NCBI RefSeq assembly: GCF_002080045.1
Contig: NZ_MUIN01000015.1
Span: 95,260 to 159,259 of the forward strand
From: Pseudomonas sp. Bc-h
GTDB taxonomy: Bacteria > Pseudomonadota > Gammaproteobacteria > Pseudomonadales > Pseudomonadaceae
Length of the DNA: 64,000 nt
Direction: 5' to 3'
Numbering within the stretch: position 1 is the first letter of the stretch; every line of letters begins with the position of its first letter. The notes beneath the pieces are model-generated. The model had not been told where the DNA came from. It was given only the letters and a program-made list of their open reading frames with translations, and did no database searches. Position numbers and translations under genes: made by a program. Positions 7,087 through 15,621 of this stretch are shown here, in pieces.

Positions 7087-9369
7087 ATGAGCTTCGGCGC
7101 CGATGAAGAAATCCTTCAGGATTTTCTGGTAGAGGCCGGCGAGATTCTGGAGCAGTTGTCCGAGCAGTTGGTCGAGCTGGAAAGCCGACCGGATGATGCG
7201 GACCTGCTCAATGCAATTTTTCGCGGTTTTCACACTGTAAAAGGGGGCGCCGGCTTCCTCCAGCTCAACGAGCTGGTTGAATGCTGTCACATCGCCGAAA
7301 ACGTGTTCGATATCCTGCGCAAAGGTGAGCGCCGGGTCGATGCGGAACTCATGGACGTTGTGCTCGAAGCACTGGACACCGTCAACAGCATGTTCGGTCA
7401 GGTTCGCGAGCGTTCCGACGTTACCCCGGCCACGCCTGAATTACTGGCCGCGCTGTCGCGCCTGGCTGAGCCTGCGTCGGCTGACGAAGTGGCTGCCGCG
7501 CCTGCGCCAGTGGTCGAGGCGGTTGCCGAAGCGCCGTCCGACGACATCACCGATCAGGAATTCGAACAGCTGCTCGACTCGCTGAATGCGGTCAAGGCCG
7601 AAGCGGCGGGTGCTGTTGTGCCTGCACCGGTTGCTGCCGTCGCAGCGCCTGCAACGCCGGCGCCAGCCAATGAAGCGACCAGCGATGAAATCACTGACGC
7701 CGAATTTGAATCCCTGCTCGATCAACTGCATGGCAAGGGCCAGTTCGCGGTCGACGCCGTGGTGCCAGCTGCCGCCGCTGCACCTGCTGTTGCACCGGCC
7801 AGCGACGAGATTACCGACGACGAATTCGAAGCGCTGCTCGACCAGTTGCACGGCAAGGGCTCGTTCTCGCCCGAAGCGGGTGCAGCTGCTCCGGTAGCCG
7901 CCGCTCCAACCGCGGCTGAGGCAAAAGCCGCTGCCTCGGACGAGATCACCGACAACGAATTCGAAGACCTGCTCGACCAGTTGCATGGCAAGGGCAAGTT
8001 CGAACCTGCCGTTGCGGCCAATGCTGCTACCGCCACTGCACCGGTCAAGAAAGCCGAACCCGCCAAGGTCGAAGCGCCGAAAGCCGAGCCGGCGAAAGCG
8101 GCTGCACCTGCACCTGCCGCTGCTGCGCCTGCGAAAGCAGCTCCAGCCGCCGCACCTGCACCGGCTCGTGCCGCGCCTGCGGTAGCTGAAAAAACCGAAG
8201 CGGAAACCACCGTGCGCGTCGACACCGCGCGGCTGGACGAAATCATGAACATGGTCGGCGAACTGGTGCTGGTACGTAACCGCCTGGTGCGCCTGGGGGC
8301 CAACAGCTCCGACGAAGCCATGTCCAAGGCCGTGTCCAATCTGGACGTGGTGACTGCCGACCTGCAGACCGCGGTGATGAAAACCCGCATGCAGCCGATC
8401 AAGAAGGTCTTCGGTCGTTTCCCGCGACTGGTCCGCGATCTGGCGCGTCAGCTGAAAAAAGAAATCAACCTTGAACTGGTGGGTGAAGAAACCGACCTGG
8501 ACAAGAACCTGGTCGAGGCACTGGCCGACCCGTTGGTGCACTTGGTGCGCAACGCGGTGGACCACGGCATCGAGTCGCCGGAAGAGCGCGAGGCTTCGGG
8601 CAAGGCCCGTGGCGGTCGCGTGGTGCTCTCTGCGGAACAGGAAGGCGATCACATCCTGCTGTCGATTTCCGATGACGGCAAAGGCATGGACCCCGCGGTA
8701 CTGCGCGCAATCGCGGTCAAGCGCGGAGTCATGGACAAAGATGCGGCGGATCGGCTGAGCGACACCGATTGCTACAACCTGATCTTCGCGCCGGGCTTCT
8801 CGACCAAGACCGAGATTTCCGACGTGTCAGGCCGTGGTGTGGGCATGGACGTGGTGAAAACCAAGATCGCCCAGCTCAATGGCTCGATCAACATCTACTC
8901 GACCAAGGGCCAGGGCTCGAAGATCGTCATCAAGGTGCCGTTGACCCTGGCGATCATGCCGACCCTGATGGTGATGCTGGGCAACCAGGCATTCGCCTTC
9001 CCGCTGGTCAACGTCAACGAGATCTTCCATCTGGACCTGTCGACCACCAACGTCGTCGATGGCCAGGAAGTGGTGATCGTGCGCGACAAGGCTTTGCCGC
9101 TGTTCTACCTCAAGCGCTGGCTCGTCAGCTCTGCCGCGCATGAAGAACAACGCGAAGGTCACGTGGTGATCCTCTCGGTCGGCACTCAGCGTATCGGCTT
9201 CGTCGTCGATCAGTTGGTGGGCCAGGAGGAAGTGGTCATCAAACCGCTGGGCAAGATGTTGCAAGGCACGCCAGGCATGTCCGGCGCCACCATTACCGGT
9301 GACGGCCGCATCGCGCTGATCCTCGACGTACCGAGCATGCTCAAGCGTTACGCCGCGCGGCGTATTTGA
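7087..9369 (+). CDS. cheA: Chemotaxis histidine kinase CheA
   Basis: CheA autophosphorylates in receptor arrays and passes phosphate to CheY and CheB. In the 760 residues: the Hpt (P1) domain with H49 in FHTVKGG; a long Ala/Pro-rich linker (about 120-370) instead of a recognisable P2 domain; the dimerisation region from about 375; the kinase with N box HLVRNAVDHG near 485, DDGKGMD near 528 and GRGVGMD near 581; and a C-terminal CheW-like domain from about 615. The linker carries four copies of an acidic motif SDEITDxEFExLLDQLHGKG starting at residues 151 (diverged), 199, 239 and 284. Downstream ParC/ParP-type genes suggest these may be docking sites. Confidence 0.97.
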   Translation: MSFGADEEILQDFLVEAGEILEQLSEQLVELESRPDDADLLNAIFRGFHTVKGGAGFLQLNELVECCHIAENVFDILRKGERRVDAELMDVVLEALDTVNSMFGQVRERSDVTPATPELLAALSRLAEPASADEVAAAPAPVVEAVAEAPSDDITDQEFEQLLDSLNAVKAEAAGAVVPAPVAAVAAPATPAPANEATSDEITDAEFESLLDQLHGKGQFAVDAVVPAAAAAPAVAPASDEITDDEFEALLDQLHGKGSFSPEAGAAAPVAAAPTAAEAKAAASDEITDNEFEDLLDQLHGKGKFEPAVAANAATATAPVKKAEPAKVEAPKAEPAKAAAPAPAAAAPAKAAPAAAPAPARAAPAVAEKTEAETTVRVDTARLDEIMNMVGELVLVRNRLVRLGANSSDEAMSKAVSNLDVVTADLQTAVMKTRMQPIKKVFGRFPRLVRDLARQLKKEINLELVGEETDLDKNLVEALADPLVHLVRNAVDHGIESPEEREASGKARGGRVVLSAEQEGDHILLSISDDGKGMDPAVLRAIAVKRGVMDKDAADRLSDTDCYNLIFAPGFSTKTEISDVSGRGVGMDVVKTKIAQLNGSINIYSTKGQGSKIVIKVPLTLAIMPTLMVMLGNQAFAFPLVNVNEIFHLDLSTTNVVDGQEVVIVRDKALPLFYLKRWLVSSAAHEEQREGHVVILSVGTQRIGFVVDQLVGQEEVVIKPLGKMLQGTPGMSGATITGDGRIALILDVPSMLKRYAARRI

Positions 9370-9407
9370 TTCAGCGAGTGCGCTCGCTGCCACGGCGCCA
9401 CGCTATC

Positions 9408-9475
9408 TGTAGCAGTACGGCTTGCCGGCGGTAGCGATCTTGCTGACGTCACCGCCGGCAAGCCGTGCTGCTACA
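9408..9475. repeat. REP doublet (REPIN-like inverted pair)
   Basis: The cores GGCTTGCCGGCGGT (9419-9432) and ACCGCCGGCAAGCC (9451-9464) are perfect inverted copies, and the outer flanks TGTAGCAG and CTGCTACA also pair. It lies between cheA and cheB. The same core recurs near 15230, 32771 and 62728, all between genes, which is the pattern of Pseudomonas extragenic palindromes mobilised by RAYT transposases. It may also act as an mRNA 3' hairpin after cheA. Confidence 0.85.
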
Positions 9476-9560
9476 GAGCGTGACCGTGTTTTGGCACTCG
9501 TTGTGTCAAGTTTGATGAAAGGGGCTGCGGGCATGGCCCGTTTCGCCTAATGGAGTGTTT

Positions 9561-10730
9561 ATGGCAGTCAAGGTTCTGGTGGTAGACGATTCCGGTTTTT
9601 TCCGCCGGCGCGTCTCGGAAATTCTTTCCTCTGACACAACGATTCAAGTGGTCGGTACCGCCACCAATGGCAAGGAAGCGATCGAGCAAGCCCTGGCGCT
9701 CAAGCCCGACGTGATCACCATGGACTACGAAATGCCGATGATGGATGGCATTACCGCAGTTCGTCATATCATGCAGCGCTGCCCGACCCCGGTTCTGATG
9801 TTCTCCTCGCTGACCCACGAAGGCGCCCGGGTAACCCTGGATGCGCTCGATGCCGGCGCTGTCGACTTCCTGCCGAAGAACTTCGAAGACATCTCGCGCA
9901 ACCCCGACAAGGTCAAGCAGATGCTGTGCGAAAAGGTGCACAGCATCTCGCGCAGCAACCGTCGTTTCGGCGGTTTCGGCAGCACGCATTCGACCACCGC
10001 AGCGCCAGCGTCGACTTCAGCACTTGCGACCAGCTCGCTGCGCAGCAGTCCGACCGCTGCTCCTGCTGCGCGTCCGGCGCCAGCACCTGCTCGGCCTGGC
10101 CCCGCGGCTCATGCGCCGCATCATGCGCCCGCTCATCACGCACCGACATCACCCGCTCCCAAGCGCAAGGCCTACAAGCTGGTTGCCATTGGCACGTCCA
10201 CGGGTGGCCCGGTTGCCCTGCAGCGCGTGCTGACTCAACTGCCTGCCAATTTTCCGGCTCCCATTGTGCTGATTCAGCACATGCCCGCAGCGTTCACCAA
10301 GGCGTTTGCCGAGCGTCTGGACAAGCTGTGCCGCATCAGCGTCAAGGAAGCCGAGGATGGCGACGTTTTGCGTCCTGGCCTGGCGCTGCTGGCCCCCGGC
10401 GGCAAGCAGATGATGGTCGACGGTCGCGGGGCGGTGAAAATCCTGCCCGGCGATGAGCGTTTGAATTACAAGCCTTGCGTCGACATCACGTTCGGTTCGG
10501 CGGCCAAGTCCTATGGCGACAAAGTGCTGGCCGTGGTGCTTACCGGCATGGGCGCCGACGGTCGTGAAGGTGCGCGTCTGCTCAAGCAGGGCGGCAGCCA
10601 CATCTGGGCGCAGGACGAAGCCAGCTGCGTGATCTATGGCATGCCCATGGCCATCGTCAAAGCCGATCTGGCTGACGCCGTCTACAGCCTGGACGATATC
10701 GGGCGCCACCTGGTCGAGGCGTGTCTGTAA
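9561..10730 (+). CDS. cheB: Protein-glutamate methylesterase CheB
   Basis: CheB demethylates (and deamidates) chemoreceptors when phosphorylated by CheA, giving adaptation. The 389 residues comprise a receiver domain (VVDDSGFFRRR, phospho-acceptor in TMDYEMPMMDG), a low-complexity Ala/Pro/His linker (about 140-200), and the esterase domain with the catalytic serine in GTSTGGP, histidine in IQHMP and aspartate in TGMGADG. ATG 9561 is preceded by GGAG at 9552-9555; a slightly longer start at 9555 would overlap that site. Its stop overlaps the motC start by one base. Confidence 0.96.
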   Translation: MAVKVLVVDDSGFFRRRVSEILSSDTTIQVVGTATNGKEAIEQALALKPDVITMDYEMPMMDGITAVRHIMQRCPTPVLMFSSLTHEGARVTLDALDAGAVDFLPKNFEDISRNPDKVKQMLCEKVHSISRSNRRFGGFGSTHSTTAAPASTSALATSSLRSSPTAAPAARPAPAPARPGPAAHAPHHAPAHHAPTSPAPKRKAYKLVAIGTSTGGPVALQRVLTQLPANFPAPIVLIQHMPAAFTKAFAERLDKLCRISVKEAEDGDVLRPGLALLAPGGKQMMVDGRGAVKILPGDERLNYKPCVDITFGSAAKSYGDKVLAVVLTGMGADGREGARLLKQGGSHIWAQDEASCVIYGMPMAIVKADLADAVYSLDDIGRHLVEACL

Positions 10731-11470
10731 TGGATGTTCTGACGCTGATAGGGATCATTCTCGCGTTCGTCGCCATTATCGGCGGCAACTTCCTCGAAGG
10801 CGGCCATCTGGGCGCGTTGCTCAATGGTCCTGCGGCGCTGATCGTGCTGGGTGGCACCCTGGCGGCCTGTCTGTTGCAGACGCCGATGAGCGCGTTCAAG
10901 CGTGCGATCCAGATCTTCATCTGGATTCTGTTTCCGCCACGCATCGACCTGGCCGGCGGCATCGACCGCGTGGTGTCGTGGAGCCTGACGGCGCGCAAGG
11001 AAGGCCTGCTGGGCCTGGAATCGGTTGCCGACAGCGAGCCCGACGCGTACTCGCGCAAAGGCCTGCAGCTGCTGGTCGACGGCGCCGAGCCGGAAGCCAT
11101 TCGCAGCATCCTGGAAGTGGACTTCATGACCCAGGAAAGCCGCGACATCCAGGCCGCGAAAGTCTATGAAAGCATGGGCGGCTACGCGCCGACCGTGGGC
11201 ATCATCGGCGCCGTCATGGGCCTGATTCACGTCATGGGCAATCTGGCCGACCCCAACCAGTTGGGCAGCGGTATTGCGGTGGCCTTCGTTGCGACTATCT
11301 ATGGCGTGGCCTCGGCCAACCTTATCCTGTTGCCGGTGGCGAACAAGCTCAAGGCGGTCGCCATTCGCCAGTCGCGCTATCGCGAAATGCTCCTCGAAGG
11401 CCTGCTGTCGATTGCCGAAGGCGAGAACCCGCGTTCGATCGAACTGAAGCTGCAAGGCTTCATGGAGTGA
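10730..11470 (+). CDS. motC: Flagellar motor stator protein MotC
   Basis: MotC is a MotA-family stator subunit that with MotD forms a second proton-driven stator in pseudomonads. The 246 residues have N-terminal membrane helices (MDVLTLIGIILAFVAIIGG), a cytoplasmic loop, and a C-terminal helical pair around YAPTVGIIGAVMGLIHVM and GSGIAVAFVATIYGV. The ATG overlaps the last base of the cheB stop (TAATG), and motD starts 7 bases after the stop, so cheB-motC-motD are coupled. Confidence 0.95.
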   Translation: MDVLTLIGIILAFVAIIGGNFLEGGHLGALLNGPAALIVLGGTLAACLLQTPMSAFKRAIQIFIWILFPPRIDLAGGIDRVVSWSLTARKEGLLGLESVADSEPDAYSRKGLQLLVDGAEPEAIRSILEVDFMTQESRDIQAAKVYESMGGYAPTVGIIGAVMGLIHVMGNLADPNQLGSGIAVAFVATIYGVASANLILLPVANKLKAVAIRQSRYREMLLEGLLSIAEGENPRSIELKLQGFME

Positions 11471-11477
11471 TGGACTG

Positions 11478-12359
11478 ATGGCCCGTCGACGTCGCCACGA
11501 AGAGCACGAAAATCACGAACGCTGGCTGGTCTCCTACGCGGACTTCATCACCTTGCTGTTCGCGTTTTTCGTGGTCATGTATTCCATTTCGTCGCTCAAC
11601 GAAGGTAAGTACAAGGTCCTCTCCGAAGCGCTGGTCGGTGTGTTCAATGAAGCCGAGCGCAGCGTGAAGCCGATCCCGATCGGCGAGCAGAAACCGCAGA
11701 CCGTGCGTCCCGCCGATCCACTGGTTCAGGACAGCGAACAAACCGACGCAGCGTTGGGGCAGGGCGCTCAGGATCCGTTGAAATCCATCGCCGATGACGT
11801 CAACGCGGCGTTCGGTGATCTGATCGCGTCCAAGCAGATGACCGTGCGCGGCAACGAGCTGTGGATCGAGATCGAACTCAACTCCAGTCTGCTGTTCGGC
11901 AGCGGCGATGCGATGCCCAGCAACCTGGCGTTCGACCTGATCGACAAGGTGGCGAAAATCGTCAAACCGTTCGATAACCCGATTCACGTCGAAGGCTTCA
12001 CCGACGACCAGCCGATCAACACCGGGCAGTTCCCGAGCAACTGGGAGCTGTCCTCGGCACGCTCTTCGAGCATCGTGCGCATGCTGGCCATGGACGGTAT
12101 CAACCCGGCGCGGCTTGCGTCGGTCGGTTACGGCGAGTTCCAGCCGTTGACCTCCAACGCGACCGCCGACGGCCGGGCCCGCAACCGCCGCGTGGTGCTG
12201 GTGATCTCCCGCAATCTGGACGTGCGTCGCAGCCTGACCGGCTCCGGCACCGCGGCCAACGCAAAACCCGATGCGGCACTGCGTCGTGCTGGCACACAAA
12301 CTGCACCTGTCCCAGCCAAACCGCCACAAGGCGTCAAATCTTCGTCATCTGCCCCTTAA
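11478..12359 (+). CDS. motD: Flagellar motor stator protein MotD
   Basis: This MotB-family partner of MotC has a short cytoplasmic tail, one membrane helix (YADFITLLFAFFVVMYSIS, with the proton-carrying aspartate in YADF) and a periplasmic OmpA-like peptidoglycan-binding domain (VEGFTDDQPI, SSARSSSIVRMLAMDGI, GYGEFQPL, RNRRVVLVIS). Its 293 residues are normal for the family, and it ends in a Ser/Pro/Ala-rich tail. It follows motC directly. Confidence 0.95.
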   Translation: MARRRRHEEHENHERWLVSYADFITLLFAFFVVMYSISSLNEGKYKVLSEALVGVFNEAERSVKPIPIGEQKPQTVRPADPLVQDSEQTDAALGQGAQDPLKSIADDVNAAFGDLIASKQMTVRGNELWIEIELNSSLLFGSGDAMPSNLAFDLIDKVAKIVKPFDNPIHVEGFTDDQPINTGQFPSNWELSSARSSSIVRMLAMDGINPARLASVGYGEFQPLTSNATADGRARNRRVVLVISRNLDVRRSLTGSGTAANAKPDAALRRAGTQTAPVPAKPPQGVKSSSSAP

Positions 12360-12404
12360 ACAGGTCTCGGTCATGGTTGATATGGCTGGGGGGAAAACGA
12401 GCAC

Positions 12405-13193
12405 ATGAGAGTCTGGGCAGTAGCCAATCAGAAAGGCGGGGTCGGCAAGACCACCACCTCAATCGCTTTAGCCGGGTTACTGGCCGAGGCGGGCAAGCGC
12501 GTGGTCGTGGTCGACCTGGACCCTCACGGCTCGATGACCAGTTATTTCGGCCACAACCCCGATGCGCTGGAGCACAGCTGCTACGACCTGTTTCTGAACA
12601 AGGGCGCGGTACCTGACGGCTTGCCCGGTCAACTGCTGCTGCCCACCAGCGACAAACGCATTTCCCTGCTGCCTTCGAGCACCGCGCTGGCGACCCTTGA
12701 ACGACAAACCCCCGGCCAGAGTGGCCTCGGTCTGGTGATCGCCAAGAGCCTGGCGCAGCTGTGGCAGGACTTCGATTACGCGATCATCGACAGCCCGCCG
12801 TTGCTGGGCGTGTTGATGGTCAATGCCCTGGCAGCGAGCCAGCAGCTGGCAATTCCGGTGCAGACCGAGTTCCTCGCGGTCAAAGGCCTCGAGCGAATGG
12901 TCAACACCCTGGCGATGATCAACCGCTCGCGCAAAGTGCCGTTGCCTTACACCATAGTTCCGACCCTGTTCGACCGCCGTACCCAGGCGTCGATGGGCAC
13001 GCTCAAATTGTTGCGCGACAGCTACCCGGAGCACGTCTGGAATGCCTACATCCCGGTCGATACGCGCTTGCGCGATGCCAGCCGGGCAGGGGTGACCCCG
13101 TCGCAGTTCGACAATAAGAGTCGCGGCGTGCTGGCATATCGCGCGTTGCTCAAACACATGCTCACCGAACAGCTTGTCGGACAGGTGGCCTGA
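12405..13193 (+). CDS. ParA-family ATPase (ParC-type, chemotaxis array positioning)
   Basis: A 262-residue ParA/MinD-family ATPase with the deviant Walker A motif QKGGVGKTTTS at residues 8-18, the DLDPHGS segment and the DSPPLLGVLMVNAL region. In Vibrio and Pseudomonas, ParA-like proteins encoded next to CheW-like partners in the che cluster (ParC/ParP) place chemoreceptor arrays at the pole and help segregate them. Here it sits between motD and a CheW-domain gene, which supports that role rather than plasmid partition. The function is inferred from family and context. Confidence 0.9.
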   Translation: MRVWAVANQKGGVGKTTTSIALAGLLAEAGKRVVVVDLDPHGSMTSYFGHNPDALEHSCYDLFLNKGAVPDGLPGQLLLPTSDKRISLLPSSTALATLERQTPGQSGLGLVIAKSLAQLWQDFDYAIIDSPPLLGVLMVNALAASQQLAIPVQTEFLAVKGLERMVNTLAMINRSRKVPLPYTIVPTLFDRRTQASMGTLKLLRDSYPEHVWNAYIPVDTRLRDASRAGVTPSQFDNKSRGVLAYRALLKHMLTEQLVGQVA

Positions 13194-13307
13194 CGTGTCC
13201 ATTGATCGTTTATTCACATGCGTTGCGTCTGTGGGCTCAAGTCGGCACGTTATTCAGCCGATATCGGGTTCAGGCGGTAATCGCATCACTTATTTTCGGG
13301 CCCCTGT

Positions 13308-14231
13308 ATGAACCGCCCTCTGGACATCGCTTCACGGCCACAACTGGCGCTGCAAAACTACCTCGACGCGTTGCTGCAAGACGCCACCGAAGAGCTGGAA
13401 GTCGAGAGCGTCGACGAATTTCAGGCGGCCGTGCTCGAAGAGCAGGCCCATGATGCACGCATGCGCTCGGCGGTTGCCGAAGCGGTCGCGGCTGCTGTTC
13501 CGGTCATCCGACCTGCGCCGGTTTCGTTGGCGTTTACGCCCGAGATCAAGCCCGAGCCGGTCGTTCGACGGGTTGCCGAGCCTGTGGTGGCCAAGGTGTT
13601 CGAAGCGCCGGTCATCCTGCCACCGGTCATTGCGCCTCCGGTTATCGCGCCTGTTGTCGAACCGGTTGTGCCAGAACCTGAAGTAGCGTTGGTCGAGCCG
13701 GTCGCCGAAGTGCATCTGCCTGCACAACGAACGCCGACGCCGCCACCGACCTCGGACGAGCGTCCAGCGTGGGCAGAAGAACCCTTCGAATGCCTGCTGT
13801 TCGACGTCGCGGGTCTGACGCTCGCGGTGCCTCTGGTGTGCCTGGGTTCGATTTACCCACTGGCCGGGCATGACCTGACGCCGCTGTTCGGCCAGCCGGA
13901 CTGGTTTCTCGGGATCCTGCCCAGCCAGGCAGGGAACCTGAAGGTGCTGGACACCGCGCGCTGGATCATGCCGGACCGTTATCGCGACGACTTTCGCCAG
14001 GGCTTGCAGTATGTGATTTCGGTTCAGGGCTATGAATGGGGGCTGGCGGTGCATCAGGTCAGCCGCTCGCTGCGTCTGGACCCGAAGGAAATCAAATGGC
14101 GCTCCCATCGGGGTCAGCGCCCTTGGCTTGCCGGGACCGTCATCGAACACATGTGTGCGCTGCTGGACGTTGCCGCGTTGGCCGAGCTGATTGCCAGCGG
14201 CGCCGTCAAACAGATGCAGGCATTTAAATAA
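13308..14231 (+). CDS. CheW-domain protein (ParP-type)
   Basis: The 307 residues have an N-terminal leader (PLDIASRPQLALQNYLDALLQ), a Pro/Val/Glu-rich low-complexity stretch (about 60-150) and a C-terminal CheW-like domain (about 155-300; FECLLFDVAGLTLAVPL onward). This matches ParP, which joins arrays through a CheW-like fold, contacts the CheA linker, and binds the ParA-like ParC encoded just upstream. The low-complexity segment probably acts as a flexible tether. The CheW identification is firm; the ParP role is inferred. Confidence 0.88.
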   Translation: MNRPLDIASRPQLALQNYLDALLQDATEELEVESVDEFQAAVLEEQAHDARMRSAVAEAVAAAVPVIRPAPVSLAFTPEIKPEPVVRRVAEPVVAKVFEAPVILPPVIAPPVIAPVVEPVVPEPEVALVEPVAEVHLPAQRTPTPPPTSDERPAWAEEPFECLLFDVAGLTLAVPLVCLGSIYPLAGHDLTPLFGQPDWFLGILPSQAGNLKVLDTARWIMPDRYRDDFRQGLQYVISVQGYEWGLAVHQVSRSLRLDPKEIKWRSHRGQRPWLAGTVIEHMCALLDVAALAELIASGAVKQMQAFK

Positions 14232-14317
14232 ACATCGGCAACTGAACATCATCGAATAAACACAGGCCGGCGTCTGAAGCGTCGTCCGCAAAGCACAACA
14301 CGCAAGGGGTTAGGGGT

Positions 14318-14797
14318 ATGAAGAAGTCGTCAGCACAGGGTTCCGAAGATCCGATTCTGCAGTGGGTCACCTTCCGCCTGGACAACGAAACGTATGGCAT
14401 CAACGTGATGCAGGTTCAGGAAGTGCTGCGTTACACCGAGATCGCCCCGGTTCCGGGTGCCCCAAGCTACGTGCTGGGCATCATCAACCTGCGCGGTAAC
14501 GTGGTCACCGTGATCGACACCCGTCAGCGCTTTGGTCTGTCGCCGGTTGAAGTCAGCGATAACACGCGTATCGTGATCATCGAGGCCGATAAGCAAGTGG
14601 TCGGGATCCTGGTCGATAGCGTCGCTGAAGTGGTTTACCTGCGTCAGTCGGAAGTCGAAACCGCGCCGAACGTCGGCAACGACGAATCCGCAAAATTCAT
14701 CCAGGGCGTCTGCAACAAGAACGGCGAACTGCTGATCCTCGTCGAGCTGGACAAGATGATGTCCGAGGAAGAGTGGTCCGAGCTGGAGAACATCTGA
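14318..14797 (+). CDS. cheW: Chemotaxis coupling protein CheW
   Basis: CheW links CheA to chemoreceptors. The 159 residues form one complete CheW domain (VTFRLDNETYGINVMQVQEVLRY at the start, NLRGNVVTVIDTRQRFG in the middle, LLILVELDKMM near the end). ATG 14318 follows an AGGGGTTAGGGGT purine-rich site. The next gene starts immediately after its TGA. Confidence 0.97.
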   Translation: MKKSSAQGSEDPILQWVTFRLDNETYGINVMQVQEVLRYTEIAPVPGAPSYVLGIINLRGNVVTVIDTRQRFGLSPVEVSDNTRIVIIEADKQVVGILVDSVAEVVYLRQSEVETAPNVGNDESAKFIQGVCNKNGELLILVELDKMMSEEEWSELENI

Positions 14798-15196
14798 TTG
14801 ATTTTCGAGGTTGCGGTCATTTTTCTGGCGGTGTTGTGGGTCGCGAGCGTCGCGATGTTCATGGCCCACACCAAACGCCAACGCACACTGGCCATGCAGC
14901 AGGTCGAAGCCGACTCGCTGCGTGACCAGCGCATTCGCGATCTGGCCCGGCGCCTGGAAAACTACCAGGGCGGAACGGTGAAAATGGGCGAGGACTTGCA
15001 CGAGCTGCGCTCCATCGTCGCGCCGCTGCCGGACAAGATCACCGCGCTCGAACAGCGCGATCCCTCCACGCTCTCCTTCGCCCAGGCCGCGCGCCTGGTC
15101 GGCATGGGCGCCAGCGTCGACGAACTGACTCAGTCCTGTGGGTTGACCCAGGCTGAGGCGCAGTTGATGACCAAGTTGCACGGCAACGGCAACTGA
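14798..15196 (+). CDS. DUF2802 membrane-anchored protein
   Basis: A 132-residue protein starting with TTG directly after the cheW stop, with one N-terminal membrane helix (IFEVAVIFLAVLWVASVAMF) followed by a helical, charged cytoplasmic part and a C-terminal segment resembling a small helix-turn-helix (AARLVGMGASVDELTQSCGLTQAEAQLM). The DUF2802 family commonly lies at the end of Pseudomonas chemotaxis operons. Its function is not known to me; an array or flagellum accessory role is only a guess from position. Confidence 0.85.
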   Translation: MIFEVAVIFLAVLWVASVAMFMAHTKRQRTLAMQQVEADSLRDQRIRDLARRLENYQGGTVKMGEDLHELRSIVAPLPDKITALEQRDPSTLSFAQAARLVGMGASVDELTQSCGLTQAEAQLMTKLHGNGN

Positions 15197-15220
15197 TCGT
15201 CCGTTTTGCCTCCACATCTG

Positions 15221-15279
15221 CAGCAGTCCGGCTTGCCGGCGGTAGCGATCTTCCGGTCATTACCGCCTGCAAACCCGAC
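15221..15279. repeat. REP element, one half degenerate
   Basis: GGCTTGCCGGCGGT at 15230-15243 is identical to the core after cheA; the inverted partner at 15262-15275 has decayed to ACCGCCTGCAAACC. It lies between the convergent ends of the DUF2802 gene and the export switch gene. Confidence 0.75.
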
Positions 15280-15300
15280 CCATAGGTGCGTCTTCGATGA

Positions 15301-15621
15301 TTATCTGGGAGTGATATCCCGCTCCACCGGCTCAGGGTCCGGATCGAAGCCCACCGGGAACTTGCCCTTCAGACGCCAGGCGAAGGCGATGATTTCGGCG
15401 ATCGTCAGGTACAACTCCTGCGGGATGCTGTCGCCCAGCTCCATGCGCGCGAGCATCTTCACCAGTTCGGCGTTTTCATAGATCGGCACCTTGTATTCCC
15501 GGGCAATCGCAAGAATGGCTTCGGCCAGCGCATCGTCGCCCTTGGCGGTCAGCGTCGGGGCCTGCTGGCCGTCGTAGCTCAGGGCAATGGCCTGACGCGA
15601 GTTCTGGTCGTGGGTGTTCAT
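15301..15621 (-). CDS. FlhB C-terminal-like type III export switch protein (FhlB-type)
   Basis: A 106-residue soluble protein resembling only the C-terminal cytoplasmic domain of FlhB/EscU (AIALSYDGQQAPTLTAKGDDALAEAILAIA...VPIYENAELVKMLARMELGDSIPQELY). It lacks membrane helices and the autocleavage NPTH motif. The start at 15621 overlaps the fliK stop (ATGA), so the two are translated together. FlhB-tail homologues are thought to assist substrate-specificity switching controlled by FliK, consistent with the pairing. Confidence 0.88.
   Translation of the reverse strand: MNTHDQNSRQAIALSYDGQQAPTLTAKGDDALAEAILAIAREYKVPIYENAELVKMLARMELGDSIPQELYLTIAEIIAFAWRLKGKFPVGFDPDPEPVERDITPR

Noticed and set aside
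12405..13193. Possible plasmid or phage partition gene
   Set aside because: The ParA-like protein lies in a chemotaxis operon beside CheW-domain genes with no ParB or parS, so an array-positioning role is more likely.
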